Shown here: positions 32,412-40,648 of the stretch, one piece after another | Position numbering within the stretch: the stretch's first letter is position 1 | Layout of the letters: every line of letters begins with the position of its first letter | DNA from: Flaviflagellibacter deserti | Lineage (GTDB): Bacteria; Pseudomonadota; Alphaproteobacteria; Rhizobiales; Methylopilaceae | Assembly (NCBI RefSeq): GCF_042652085.1 | Contig: NZ_JBHSJF010000004.1 | Span: 1 to 64,000 of the forward strand | DNA: 64,000 nt | Direction: 5' to 3' | Notes under the pieces: model-generated | The model's input: the letters and a program-made list of their open reading frames with translations, nothing else | Told to the model about the DNA's origin: nothing | Databases searched by the model: none | Program-made: the position numbers and the translations under genes

Positions 32412-32900
32412 TTAGAGAGTGGTCTTGTTGGTCTGGGCGATGTCCCATTGACCATCGGCGGTCCTGCAGGCGCGACCGTTCAGACGAACTTCCTTGCCGT
32501 TCTCCAGGCGGGTCGCGACAAAGTCGCGGCAGGTCTGGCCGGAAGCGGTGATCGCCGGAGCGCTCGGGGCGAAATTGCCGCGTGCACCCGTCTCGGGATT
32601 GGCCCACGGAACCGGCGGACCGTCGGAGGTGCTGGTCAGGGCAAGACCCAGCGCTCCGCGCGCATAGTTCCAATCGGTGTTGTTGAGATCGGTCGTGCCG
32701 GCGCTGGCAACCTGGGTGCCGCTGACCGCCGCGCGGCCGGTCGCCGGGGTCGCGACGCTGCCGGTAACCTCGGGCTTCTCGGATTCGCCGGTCAGCGAAC
32801 CCATCCGCATGCTGCATCCGGCTGAGAGGAGGCAGGCGAGAACGAGAACCGTTCCCTTCGCCGTCCAACCGGGACGGGACGACCGTGATGGTCTATACAT
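32412..32900 (-). CDS. RT0821/Lpp0805-like surface lipoprotein
   Basis: A 162-residue lipoprotein. The signal sequence ends in the lipobox LLSAGC, so a lipidated cysteine is expected after cleavage. The C-terminal region (TDWNYARGALGLALTS... TCRDFVATRLENGKEVRLNGRACRTADGQWDI) resembles the RT0821/Lpp0805 surface-protein domain common in Rickettsiales and Hyphomicrobiales. The function is unknown, probably envelope-associated. The ATG start MYRPSRSS is preferred over an upstream TTG. It diverges from pdxH across 42 bp. Confidence 0.82.
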   Translation of the reverse strand: MYRPSRSSRPGWTAKGTVLVLACLLSAGCSMRMGSLTGESEKPEVTGSVATPATGRAAVSGTQVASAGTTDLNNTDWNYARGALGLALTSTSDGPPVPWANPETGARGNFAPSAPAITASGQTCRDFVATRLENGKEVRLNGRACRTADGQWDIAQTNKTTL

Positions 32901-32942
32901 GCGATCCGCCGCCAAGGGACACTCCAACCACTAGTCCGCACA

Positions 32943-33584
32943 ATGCACGAACTTAATTCAAATGGAAGCCCGGAATCATTAAAGAATGGTGACTTTACTG
33001 AGGCGAATGACCCAATCGGGCTTTTTTCTGAGTGGTTAGCCGAAGCAAGCTTGAGCGAGATCAACGATCCGAACGCAATGGCTTTAGCAACAGCTGACTC
33101 TGACCTTATGCCGAACGTTAGAATGGTTTTGCTTAAAGGTTTCGACGGTGAAGGCTTCGTGTTTTACACGAACTCGCAGAGTGCAAAGGGTGAAGAACTT
33201 GCGGCAAATGCCAAGGCTGCGCTCGTCTTTCACTGGAAGAGCATTCGCCGCCAGGTGCGGGTGCGCGGCACGGTCGAGATGGTCACGACCGAGGAAGCCG
33301 ACGCATATTTCGCGACCCGTCCCCTGCAAAGCCGCATCGCCGCGTCCGCCTCGCGGCAATCGCGTCCGCTCGACAGCCGTGCCGTCTTCGAACGCGCAAT
33401 GGAAGAGGTCAAGGAACGCTTCCCGGGTGAGGATATTCCCAGGCCGTCGCACTGGAACGGCTATCGTGTCGTCCCGATATCCATCGAGTTCTGGCACGAC
33501 CGGCCGTATCGCATGCACGACCGAATCGCCTTCACCCGCCCCACCCGCGACGCGGCCTGGGCAAAGACCCGGCTTTATCCATGA
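32943..33584 (+). CDS. pdxH: Pyridoxamine/pyridoxine 5'-phosphate oxidase
   Basis: A 213-residue FMN enzyme producing PLP, the last step of vitamin B6 synthesis or salvage. Typical motifs are NVRMVLLKGFDGEGFVFYTNSQSAKG (FMN phosphate site), FHWKSIRRQVRVRGTVE and the C-terminal WHDRPYRMHDR...W...RLYP. The first 90 or so codons are unusually AT-rich for this genome (TTA, AGA, AAA, GTT, GCA and TTT codons), whereas the rest is normal high-GC. The end overlaps the following SDR gene by 4 bp (ATGA). No Shine-Dalgarno is obvious before the ATG. Confidence 0.95.
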   Translation: MHELNSNGSPESLKNGDFTEANDPIGLFSEWLAEASLSEINDPNAMALATADSDLMPNVRMVLLKGFDGEGFVFYTNSQSAKGEELAANAKAALVFHWKSIRRQVRVRGTVEMVTTEEADAYFATRPLQSRIAASASRQSRPLDSRAVFERAMEEVKERFPGEDIPRPSHWNGYRVVPISIEFWHDRPYRMHDRIAFTRPTRDAAWAKTRLYP

Positions 33585-34327
33585 GTTTGAAACCGAATGA
33601 TCGCCGCACGCTGCTCCTGACCGGGGCCTCGCGGGGCATCGGGCACGCCACGGTTAAGCGCTTCTCGGCCGCCGGCTGGCGGGTCATCACCGCCTCGCGG
33701 CACGCCTTTCCGGAGAACTGCCCGTGGGCGGCCGGGCCGGAGGACCATCTCCAGATCGACCTGGCCGACCCGGAGAATACAGAACAGGCGATCAGGGACG
33801 TCCGCAGCCGGCTGGACGGCGGGATGCTGCATGCGCTGGTCAACAATGCCGCGATTTCTCCGAAGGGTCCGGGCGGCTCGCGGCTCGGCACGATGGAGAC
33901 GAGCTTCGCGGACTGGATGACGGTGTTCCAGGTCAACTTCTTCGCGCCGGTCATGCTGGCGCGCGGGCTGTGCGAGGAGTTGAAGGCCGCGGGCGGCGCG
34001 GTGGTGAACGTGTCGTCGATTGCCGGATCGCGCGTGCACCCGTTCGCCGGAGCGGCCTATTCGACATCGAAGGCGGCGCTGGCCGCGCTGACCCGCGAAA
34101 TGGCGGCGGATTTCGGCCCACTCGGCATCCGCGTTAACGCGATCGCACCGGGCGAGATCGACACCTCGATCCTCTCACCGGGAACAGAGAAGCTGGTCGA
34201 GCAGATCCCCCTCAGGAGGCTCGGCCGGCCGGAAGAGGTCGCAAGCGCGATCTATTTCCTGTGCTCGGAGCAGTCGACCTATGTGAACGGCGCCGAGATC
34301 CACATTAACGGCGGTCAGCACGTCTGA
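33581..34327 (+). CDS. SDR-family NAD(P)-dependent oxidoreductase
   Basis: A 248-residue classical short-chain dehydrogenase: cofactor loop LLLTGASRGIGHATVKRF, LVNNAAISPKG, catalytic Ser in NVSSIAGSRVH and Tyr-x3-Lys in AYSTSKAAL, and an Asn-rich C-terminal NGAEIHINGGQHV. The substrate is unknown. It is translationally coupled to pdxH, a conserved pairing in Hyphomicrobiales whose metabolic link is not established. Confidence 0.9.
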   Translation: MSLKPNDRRTLLLTGASRGIGHATVKRFSAAGWRVITASRHAFPENCPWAAGPEDHLQIDLADPENTEQAIRDVRSRLDGGMLHALVNNAAISPKGPGGSRLGTMETSFADWMTVFQVNFFAPVMLARGLCEELKAAGGAVVNVSSIAGSRVHPFAGAAYSTSKAALAALTREMAADFGPLGIRVNAIAPGEIDTSILSPGTEKLVEQIPLRRLGRPEEVASAIYFLCSEQSTYVNGAEIHINGGQHV

Positions 34328-34365
34328 TCGCGGGGGAGTGCCTCCCGCTCAACGGGAGGTACGCC

Positions 34366-36741
34366 TCAAGCCACTTTCTGCGCGGCCTTCTTCAGGCCGA
34401 CCAGCGCCCGGAAATTGCCGATCGGCTCGGGCTTGCCGATGAGGAAGCCCTGGATATCCGTGCAGTCGAGCGCGGCGAGGAAAGCGTGCTGCTCCTCGGT
34501 TTCCACACCCTCGGCGGTGATCGGGACATTCAGGCCGCGGCCGAGGCCGACGATGGCGCGAATGATCGCCTCGGACTGTCGGTTGCCATCAAGGCTCGCG
34601 ACGAACGACCGGTCGATCTTGATGCGATCGAACGGGAACGCCTGCAGATAGGCGAGCGAGGAATAACCGGTGCCGAAATCATCCATCGCGATGCAGACGC
34701 CGAGCGCCTTGATCTCTTCGAGCACTTTCAGGGCGCGCGCGAAATCGTGGATCAGAACGCCTTCGGTGATCTCCAGTTCGAGCCGCTTCGGATCGAGACC
34801 GGTCTCGGCGAGCACCTGCCGGACGAGAGCGGGAAGGTCGCCATGCTCGAACTGGACCGGCGAGAGATTGACGGCCACCGTCAGCGGATTGGCCCAGGTC
34901 ACCGCCTCGGCGCAGGCCGTGCGCAGCACAAATTCGCCGAGTTCGACGATGAGGCCGTTCTCCTCGGCGAGCGGCACGAATTCGGAGGGCTGGACGGAAC
35001 CGCGCTTCGGGCTTTCCCACCGGAGCAGGGCCTCGAAGCCCGAAACCACACCGGTCGCGGTCTCAGCCTGCGGCTGATAGTGGAGGCAGAACTCTCCACG
35101 CGGCAGCGCATCGCGCATTTCGGCCTGCATCGCACGGCGTTCGCGCAGCCGCAGATCCATTTCCGGCTCGAAGAAGCGGTAGGCGCCGCGGCCGTCCTGC
35201 TTGGCGCGATAGAGCGCCGCGTCGGCATTGGGATGCAGCGTGTCGACGTCGCGCCCGTCCCTCGGGAATACGGCAATGCCGATCGAGGTCGCGGCGCGGA
35301 AGGTGTTCCCGTCGACGTCGACGTCACGGCACACTGCGGCGATGAGGCGTTCGGCTAGATCCTGCGCGCCCTCCGGCTGGACAACGCCGGACTGCACGAC
35401 CACGAATTCGTCGCCACCGATACGCGCGAGCATCTCGGTCGGACGAAGGGCGGCGCTCATCGCGCTCGCGAGATTGCGCAGCAGGGCATCGCCCGCATGG
35501 TGGCCGAAGATGTCGTTGACCTGCTTGAACCGGTCGAGATCGAGCGCGAGCAGCGCCAGCTGTCCCCCGCTCCTTTCCGCCGCATCGAGCCGCTCGCGGA
35601 GCACCTCGGCGAGACGCGCCCGGTTCGGCAGACCGGTCAGGAGGTCGTGATAGGCCATGTGGTGGATCCGCTTCTCGGCGGCGCGGCGCTCGCTGAGATC
35701 GCGGATCGCATAGACGCGGCTCGTCATGCCCTGAAGGCCGATCCGGCGCACCACGATCTCGGCCGGCACCACCTTGCCGGATTTGGCGATCAGGTCGACC
35801 TCGGTCGGGCAATTGTCGTCCAGGGAAGCAAGCGTCTTGCGGCCGGTCGTGCGGATCAGTTCGAGCTTGCGTCCTGTGACCTCGGCCACCGAATAGCCGA
35901 GCAGCGCCTCGAAGCTTGCATTGGCATCCCTGATGATCTCGTTCTCGACGATCAGCAAGCCTTCGACCGCCGCGTCGGCGAGGCTCTTCAGCCGCCTGGC
36001 TTCCTCCACCTTCCGCTCGCCGAGCCGCCGATCGAAGATGACGCAGAGAAGTGCGAGGCTGAAGATCATCAGCGACGCCATCACGACTCCGATCGCCAGA
36101 ACATCGTCCGAGATCGCGCTCGGCGCGACGATACGGGCCGGATCCGGCGTCAGCGTGACCGCGCTCATGGCCGTGAAATGAAGCGCAACGATGCCGAGGA
36201 CGAGAAGGCCCGCCGCGGCCAGAAGGCCGCGATCGCCCTGCATCCTGCGGCTCGCGAACAGGGCCGCCGTCGCGAAGATTGCCGACGATACGATCGAGGC
36301 GATGACGAGCGCCGTATCCCAGCTGATGAGCCCCGGGAGCACGAGCCCGCTCATGCCGACATAGTGCATGATTGCGACCCCGTAGCCGAGCGTCGAGCCA
36401 CCCAGGGCCAGCCGCCATTTGCCGCCCGCGGCGGCGAGCGTGAAGCCCGCGCCGGACAGGGCTATCGCGATAATGAGCGACAGTAATGTGCGCTGGATAT
36501 CGAAATGGATGTCGACCGGGGTCTTGTAGGCCAGGATGGCGATGAAATGGGTCGACCAGACCGCACAGCCTCCCGCCAGTGCGGCGGTGCCAAGCCAGAT
36601 GACGCGCTCTGAACCGCCAGTCGCCTGCGCCCGCTGAAAGACGCGCATCGCTGTGATCGATCCGAGCACGCACATGAAGGCCGCGACGAGGACCAGCCAT
36701 GGGTCGTGCTCGAAAGCCAGGCAACTGAGGATGCGGTACAT
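34366..36741 (-). CDS. MHYT-PAS-GGDEF-EAL membrane c-di-GMP enzyme
   Basis: 791 residues. Seven N-terminal transmembrane helices carry MHYT repeats (STHFIAI, IMHYVGMSG, ALHFTAMSA), thought to bind copper or sense a diatomic gas. A PAS segment (about 260-370) precedes the diguanylate cyclase domain with intact GGDEF at residues 442-446 and an EAL phosphodiesterase domain with EALLRW at 570-575 and DDFGTGYSSL. Both catalytic sites look intact, so it could synthesise and/or hydrolyse c-di-GMP. It is a YkoW/NbdA-like sensor, and the single gene has a hairpin in its leader. Confidence 0.93.
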   Translation of the reverse strand: MYRILSCLAFEHDPWLVLVAAFMCVLGSITAMRVFQRAQATGGSERVIWLGTAALAGGCAVWSTHFIAILAYKTPVDIHFDIQRTLLSLIIAIALSGAGFTLAAAGGKWRLALGGSTLGYGVAIMHYVGMSGLVLPGLISWDTALVIASIVSSAIFATAALFASRRMQGDRGLLAAAGLLVLGIVALHFTAMSAVTLTPDPARIVAPSAISDDVLAIGVVMASLMIFSLALLCVIFDRRLGERKVEEARRLKSLADAAVEGLLIVENEIIRDANASFEALLGYSVAEVTGRKLELIRTTGRKTLASLDDNCPTEVDLIAKSGKVVPAEIVVRRIGLQGMTSRVYAIRDLSERRAAEKRIHHMAYHDLLTGLPNRARLAEVLRERLDAAERSGGQLALLALDLDRFKQVNDIFGHHAGDALLRNLASAMSAALRPTEMLARIGGDEFVVVQSGVVQPEGAQDLAERLIAAVCRDVDVDGNTFRAATSIGIAVFPRDGRDVDTLHPNADAALYRAKQDGRGAYRFFEPEMDLRLRERRAMQAEMRDALPRGEFCLHYQPQAETATGVVSGFEALLRWESPKRGSVQPSEFVPLAEENGLIVELGEFVLRTACAEAVTWANPLTVAVNLSPVQFEHGDLPALVRQVLAETGLDPKRLELEITEGVLIHDFARALKVLEEIKALGVCIAMDDFGTGYSSLAYLQAFPFDRIKIDRSFVASLDGNRQSEAIIRAIVGLGRGLNVPITAEGVETEEQHAFLAALDCTDIQGFLIGKPEPIGNFRALVGLKKAAQKVA

Positions 36742-36759
36742 TAGTCAGCCCCAAAAATG

Positions 36760-36788
36760 CAGTCTGGCATGTACATTGCGCCAGACTG
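36760..36788. promoter_or_regulatory. Inverted repeat in the leader of the MHYT-GGDEF-EAL gene
   Basis: CAGTCTGGC (36760-36768) and GCCAGACTG (36780-36788) form perfect 9-bp arms around an 11-base loop, ending 19 bp upstream of the start codon. A second, AT-rich inverted repeat, TTATAT/ATATAA, lies at 36818-36833. Either an operator for a dimeric regulator or an mRNA hairpin near the ribosome site is possible. Confidence 0.5.
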
Positions 36789-36864
36789 ACGGGGCATTAA
36801 CGTAAGCCGCCCAAGTCTTATATTCTGATATAAAGGTGAACTTTGGCCTAATATTCGAGCAATA

Positions 36865-37842
36865 CTAAAGCCATCTCTTCAACCTAAAGATGAGGTACGG
36901 TACAACCGCAGAGAGAAGCATCGCGATCAACGCGATCGGATAGCCCCAAGGATGGCTGAGCTCGGGCATGTACTCGAAGTTCATCCCGTAAGTCGACGCG
37001 ATCAGTGTCGGCGGCATCAGGATCACGGCGACAACCGAGAATAGCTTCACGAGATCGTTCTGCTCGATCGTCACCATGCCGACCGTTGCGTCGAGCAGGA
37101 AGGTAATCTTGTCGCCGAGATAGGATGTGTGGTCGCGCAGGCTTTCGGCGTCGCGGCGCATCACGGACAGCTGGGCGCTGGCCTGTTTCGAGACTTTCTG
37201 CCCACCGGCATCGACCGAGAGGAAGCCGACCATGCGCGACAGCGAAACCAGGCTTTCCCGCGCCATCGAGAGAAGGTCGCCCTTGCGACCGATGGTCCGC
37301 AGGATCGCCATATAATCCTTCTTCTGCCGGATGCCCTTCTCCGGGCGGGCGAAGATGCGGTGCGAGACCATGTCGATGTCCGAACCGGCCCGCTCGAGTA
37401 TATCGGCGGTTCGATCGATGATCGCTTCGAGCAGGCCGAGCAGGATCGCCTCGCCCGTCTGCGGCGCGTCCTGCTGCTTGCACACGCGCTGGATGTAGAG
37501 CTCGACCGAGCGAGGCTCGCCACGGCGGACGGTGATCAATCGATTACCGGCGAGAATGAAGCCGACATTGACGAGTCCCGGCTTGTCGGACTTCACGCCT
37601 GCCAACACCGATGCCGTCATGTAGCGCGCGCCATCCTCGAAGTAGAGGCGGCTCGACGCCTCTATCTCCTGCATGTCCTCTTCCGTGGGCACTGCCACGC
37701 CGACGCAGGCTTCGACAGCCTTGTCCTCCTCCGGAGTCGGATGGAGCATGTCGAGCCAGACGGCGTTGTCGGGCAATGTCTCGCCCGGCTGATGCGGTCG
37801 CCGATCGAGGGCGCCGCCCGTCGCCAGATAAAGGGTCAGCAT
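36865..37842 (-). CDS. corA: CorA-family divalent cation transporter
   Basis: A 325-residue inner-membrane magnesium (or cobalt) channel. A large N-terminal cytoplasmic domain (MLTLYLATGGALDRRPHQ...) precedes two C-terminal helices with the selectivity motif in TYGMNFEYMPEL, and the C-terminus is short and basic (RLKRWL). The start is the ATG just after xseB; a longer frame overlaps xseB and is rejected. It is probably transcribed with xseB and the deacetylase-like gene. Confidence 0.92.
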   Translation of the reverse strand: MLTLYLATGGALDRRPHQPGETLPDNAVWLDMLHPTPEEDKAVEACVGVAVPTEEDMQEIEASSRLYFEDGARYMTASVLAGVKSDKPGLVNVGFILAGNRLITVRRGEPRSVELYIQRVCKQQDAPQTGEAILLGLLEAIIDRTADILERAGSDIDMVSHRIFARPEKGIRQKKDYMAILRTIGRKGDLLSMARESLVSLSRMVGFLSVDAGGQKVSKQASAQLSVMRRDAESLRDHTSYLGDKITFLLDATVGMVTIEQNDLVKLFSVVAVILMPPTLIASTYGMNFEYMPELSHPWGYPIALIAMLLSAVVPYLIFRLKRWL

Positions 37843-37846
37843 CGTC

Positions 37847-38095
37847 TCAGGCGGGGTCGAGCGGCATTGTCCCGGTAGGGTTGCCGGAGGCGTCTGTGGT
37901 GATCTTCTCGACACGCGCCTCGGCCGCCTTCAGCAGGCGGTCGCAATGGCGCTTCAGGGCGTCGCCGCGCTCGTAGAGCGTGATCGACTTCTCGAGCGGG
38001 ACATCGCCGCGCTCGAGATCGGCGACGATTTTTTCAAGCTCGGCCAAAGCCTGCTCGAACGGCATCGCCTGGATATCGGACGGAATCTCGGCCAC
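37847..38095 (-). CDS. xseB: Exodeoxyribonuclease VII small subunit
   Basis: An 82-residue helical protein, MAEIPSDIQAMPFEQALAELEKIVADLERGDVPLEKSITLYERG, the diagnostic XseB sequence. It forms the small subunit of ExoVII with XseA and helps degrade single-stranded DNA in mismatch repair. It lies 3 bp after the deacetylase-like gene and 4 bp before corA, so the three form an operon. Confidence 0.95.
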   Translation of the reverse strand: MAEIPSDIQAMPFEQALAELEKIVADLERGDVPLEKSITLYERGDALKRHCDRLLKAAEARVEKITTDASGNPTGTMPLDPA

Positions 38096-38098
38096 GCC

Positions 38099-39031
38099 TC
38101 AGCCCTTCTGCAATTCGCTGACATGGGCTTTCACCGAGCCCGACAGACCCTGGAGGTCATAGCCCCCTTCGAGAACGGAAACGAGCCGGCCGCCGCAGAG
38201 TTTCTCCGCCGATTCCATCAACTTTCGGGTAACCCACGCGAAATCCTCCTCAACCATGCGGAGCGAGGCGAGCGGATCGCGCTCATGCGCGTCGAAGCCG
38301 GCCGAGACGATGATCAGTTCCGGTCCGAACGTTTCGAGCGCCGGCAGGATGTGGTCGTTGAACGCTTCGCGCAGCTTCACGCCGCCATCGCCGGGCGCGA
38401 GGGGGGCATTGAAGATGTTGCCGGTGCCGGTCTCGCTCATCGCGCCGGTGCCCGGATAGAGCGGCATCTGGTGCGTCGAGGCGTAGAGGACCGACGGATC
38501 GGAATAGAAGATCTCCTGCGTGCCATTGCCGTGATGGACGTCGAAATCGACGATCGCGACCTTCTTCAGCCCATGCTTCTTCTGCGCATGGCGAGCGCCG
38601 ATGCCGATATTGTTGAACAGGCAGAAGCCCATAGCCCGCTCGCTCTCGGCATGGTGGCCCGGCGGACGGCAGGCGACGAAGGCGTTCTGTGCCTCGCCGT
38701 CGAGCACCGCATCGACCGCGCGAAGCGTACCGCCGACACCGCGCAGCACGACTTCCCATGTCGACGGCTCCATCATCGTGTCGCCGTCGAGATAGACGTA
38801 GCCCTCGTTCGGGCGGGCCTCTTCAAGCGCGTCGACGTAGCGGTCGGTATGGACATAACGCGTCACCGCGACATCGGCGACCTCGGCCCGCTCGCGCAGC
38901 AGCGCATCGAACTCCGGCTGACCCAGCACCGCCTCGACCGCCCGATAACGATCCGGCCGCTCGGGATGGCCGGCGGAGGTCTTGTGAAGGGCAAAGTGCG
39001 GATGGTGCAAAAGCAGCGTGGCCAAAGGCAT
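38099..39031 (-). CDS. Histone-deacetylase-like amidohydrolase (acetoin utilisation/class II HDAC family)
   Basis: A 310-residue zinc-dependent deacetylase fold. Catalytic segments are visible: RPPGHHAESERAMGFCLFNNIGIGA (His-His dyad), VAIVDFDVHHGNGTQEIF (zinc Asp/His), SAGFDAHERDPL (zinc Asp) and LEGGYDLQGL (active-site Tyr). Bacterial members deacetylate acylpolyamines or other small amides. The true substrate is unknown. It is paired with xseB, as is common in Hyphomicrobiales. Confidence 0.92.
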   Translation of the reverse strand: MPLATLLLHHPHFALHKTSAGHPERPDRYRAVEAVLGQPEFDALLRERAEVADVAVTRYVHTDRYVDALEEARPNEGYVYLDGDTMMEPSTWEVVLRGVGGTLRAVDAVLDGEAQNAFVACRPPGHHAESERAMGFCLFNNIGIGARHAQKKHGLKKVAIVDFDVHHGNGTQEIFYSDPSVLYASTHQMPLYPGTGAMSETGTGNIFNAPLAPGDGGVKLREAFNDHILPALETFGPELIIVSAGFDAHERDPLASLRMVEEDFAWVTRKLMESAEKLCGGRLVSVLEGGYDLQGLSGSVKAHVSELQKG

Positions 39032-39179
39032 CTCTCAGGCTGGATGGGGATTTGCGGCGGAGGAGACACCCGCGCGGGCAGGAAGGCAAGGCTTGATCCA
39101 TTTGAAAATGATAGCCGTGGGGACCTCAACTCCCGCACGGGCGTTCTCAGAACACCCCCAGCATGGTAGCCAGCGCCGC

Positions 39180-40157
39180 GTGAGCACAGAAACCACCGTT
39201 TCCCCCAAAATCCTGACGCCCGACACCAATGCGATCGGCAAAGCCGTCTGGGCGCTCGCGTCCGGCGAACTGGTCGCGTTTCCGACCGAGACGGTCTACG
39301 GGCTCGGCGCCGATGCCAGGAACGGACGGGCGATAGCCTCGATCTACGAGACGAAGGGCCGGCCGAGCTTCAATCCTCTCATCGCCCACGTCACCGGGAT
39401 CGATGCGGCGCGCGAGGCTGGCGGCATGTTCGACGAGCGCGCGGTCAAGCTGGCAAAGGCGTTCTGGCCGGGGCCGCTGACCCTCGTCGTGCCCTGCACG
39501 GCCGATTGCGCGGTGCATGAACTGGCGCGGGCCGGACTCGACACCCTGGCGCTTCGCGCTCCCGCGCATCCCGTTGCCCAGAAGCTTCTGGACGAATTCG
39601 GGGCACCGGTCGTTGCTCCCTCGGCGAACAAATCCGGCCATGTCAGCCCGACGCGGGCCGAGCATGTGGCGAGCGACCTGACCGAGGGCGTCAGCATCAT
39701 CCTCGACGGCGGACCGACCGAAGTCGGTGTCGAATCCACCGTCGTCGCCTGCCTGCCGGGCGAGCCGGTACGGCTGCTCCGGCCGGGTGGCGTTACTCGC
39801 GAAGAGATCGAGCGCGTGACCGGCGAGGTTCTGGGCGAGGCCAGCGAGGCTGTGCAGTCGCCGGGCATGCTGGCGCAGCATTACGCGCCGCGCGCGGCCG
39901 TGCGGCTGAACGCGACCGAGATCGCGGGCGGCGAGGCCTGGCTGGGCTTCGGCGAGATCGCGCCGCTCGGCGGACGCGGCATCGCCCATCTCAATCTCAG
40001 CCCGACGGGCGATCTGGCCGAGGCGGCGGCCAACCTGTTCGCTTACCTGCGCGAGCTCGATGCATTGGCTCCGACAGCGATCGCGGTAGCCGCGGTCCCG
40101 GATACCGGGTTGGGCGAGGCGATCAACGATCGGTTGAGGCGGGCTGCGACGCGGTGA
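39180..40157 (+). CDS. sua5: L-threonylcarbamoyladenylate synthase (Sua5/YwlC type)
   Basis: A 325-residue enzyme for the first step of tRNA t6A37 formation. The YrdC domain contains GELVAFPTETVYGLGADARNGRAIASIYETKGRPSFNPLIAHV. The C-terminal Sua5 domain (SPGMLAQHYAPRAAVRL onward) distinguishes it from short TsaC. The GTG at 39180 (VSTETTVSPK) is taken as the start because family homology begins a few residues later. ATG at 39108 is possible, but there is no clear ribosome site for either. Confidence 0.9.
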   Translation: MSTETTVSPKILTPDTNAIGKAVWALASGELVAFPTETVYGLGADARNGRAIASIYETKGRPSFNPLIAHVTGIDAAREAGGMFDERAVKLAKAFWPGPLTLVVPCTADCAVHELARAGLDTLALRAPAHPVAQKLLDEFGAPVVAPSANKSGHVSPTRAEHVASDLTEGVSIILDGGPTEVGVESTVVACLPGEPVRLLRPGGVTREEIERVTGEVLGEASEAVQSPGMLAQHYAPRAAVRLNATEIAGGEAWLGFGEIAPLGGRGIAHLNLSPTGDLAEAAANLFAYLRELDALAPTAIAVAAVPDTGLGEAINDRLRRAATR

Positions 40158-40648
40158 GCGCTTTCCGGGGCGGCGAAGCCGAGCCCGGAATCCATAATCC
40201 CGGCGCCGATGGGATCGTCATGCTCCGGGGCGTGGAACCGCGGTCACCGCCGTCCCTGTCCCGGTCCGCGTGGGCGAAGGCCATCGCGGAACCGGGACCC
40301 AGCGCGTACTAGCGAAGCCCTTAAGCTATAAAGCGCCTGCGGCGCGCTCAAACGCAGGGTCCCGGATCTGCGCGCGGTCGCGCACTTGTCCGGGGAACGT
40401 TCGGTGGGAACCGGCCGAGCCGAGTGAGGGGGACGGACGCCAAGGGCGTTCCGAACCACGGCACAGCCTCTCCTCCGTCATGCCAAGGCTTGGCCTTGGC
40501 ATCCACGAGTTCACGGCATGTCGAGAGGAACAGGACGTGGATGGCCGGGACGACGCGCCTCCACCCTCTCCCGAGGGGAGAGGGAAACCAAGCAGAAGAG
40601 TGAAACGCCACAGATGCATCCCTTCATTCCCTCGCCTATCATTCCTCC
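40158..40648. repeat. 491-bp gene-free stretch of dispersed intergenic repeats
   Basis: Four repeat units lie side by side: the GC-rich unit CCGGGG...CCCGGAA at 40166-40196 (as at 26331); a 143-bp element at 40257-40399 (GTCCCGGTCCGCG to TGTCCGGGGAACG), an inverted-orientation relative of 48383-48518 and related to 30284-30459; a palindrome ATGCCAAGG/CCTTGGCAT at 40480-40502; and CCCTCTCCC/GGGAGAGGG-type arms near 40564-40582. No supportable coding sequence is present; apparent frames reflect the GC-rich repeats. Confidence 0.6.
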
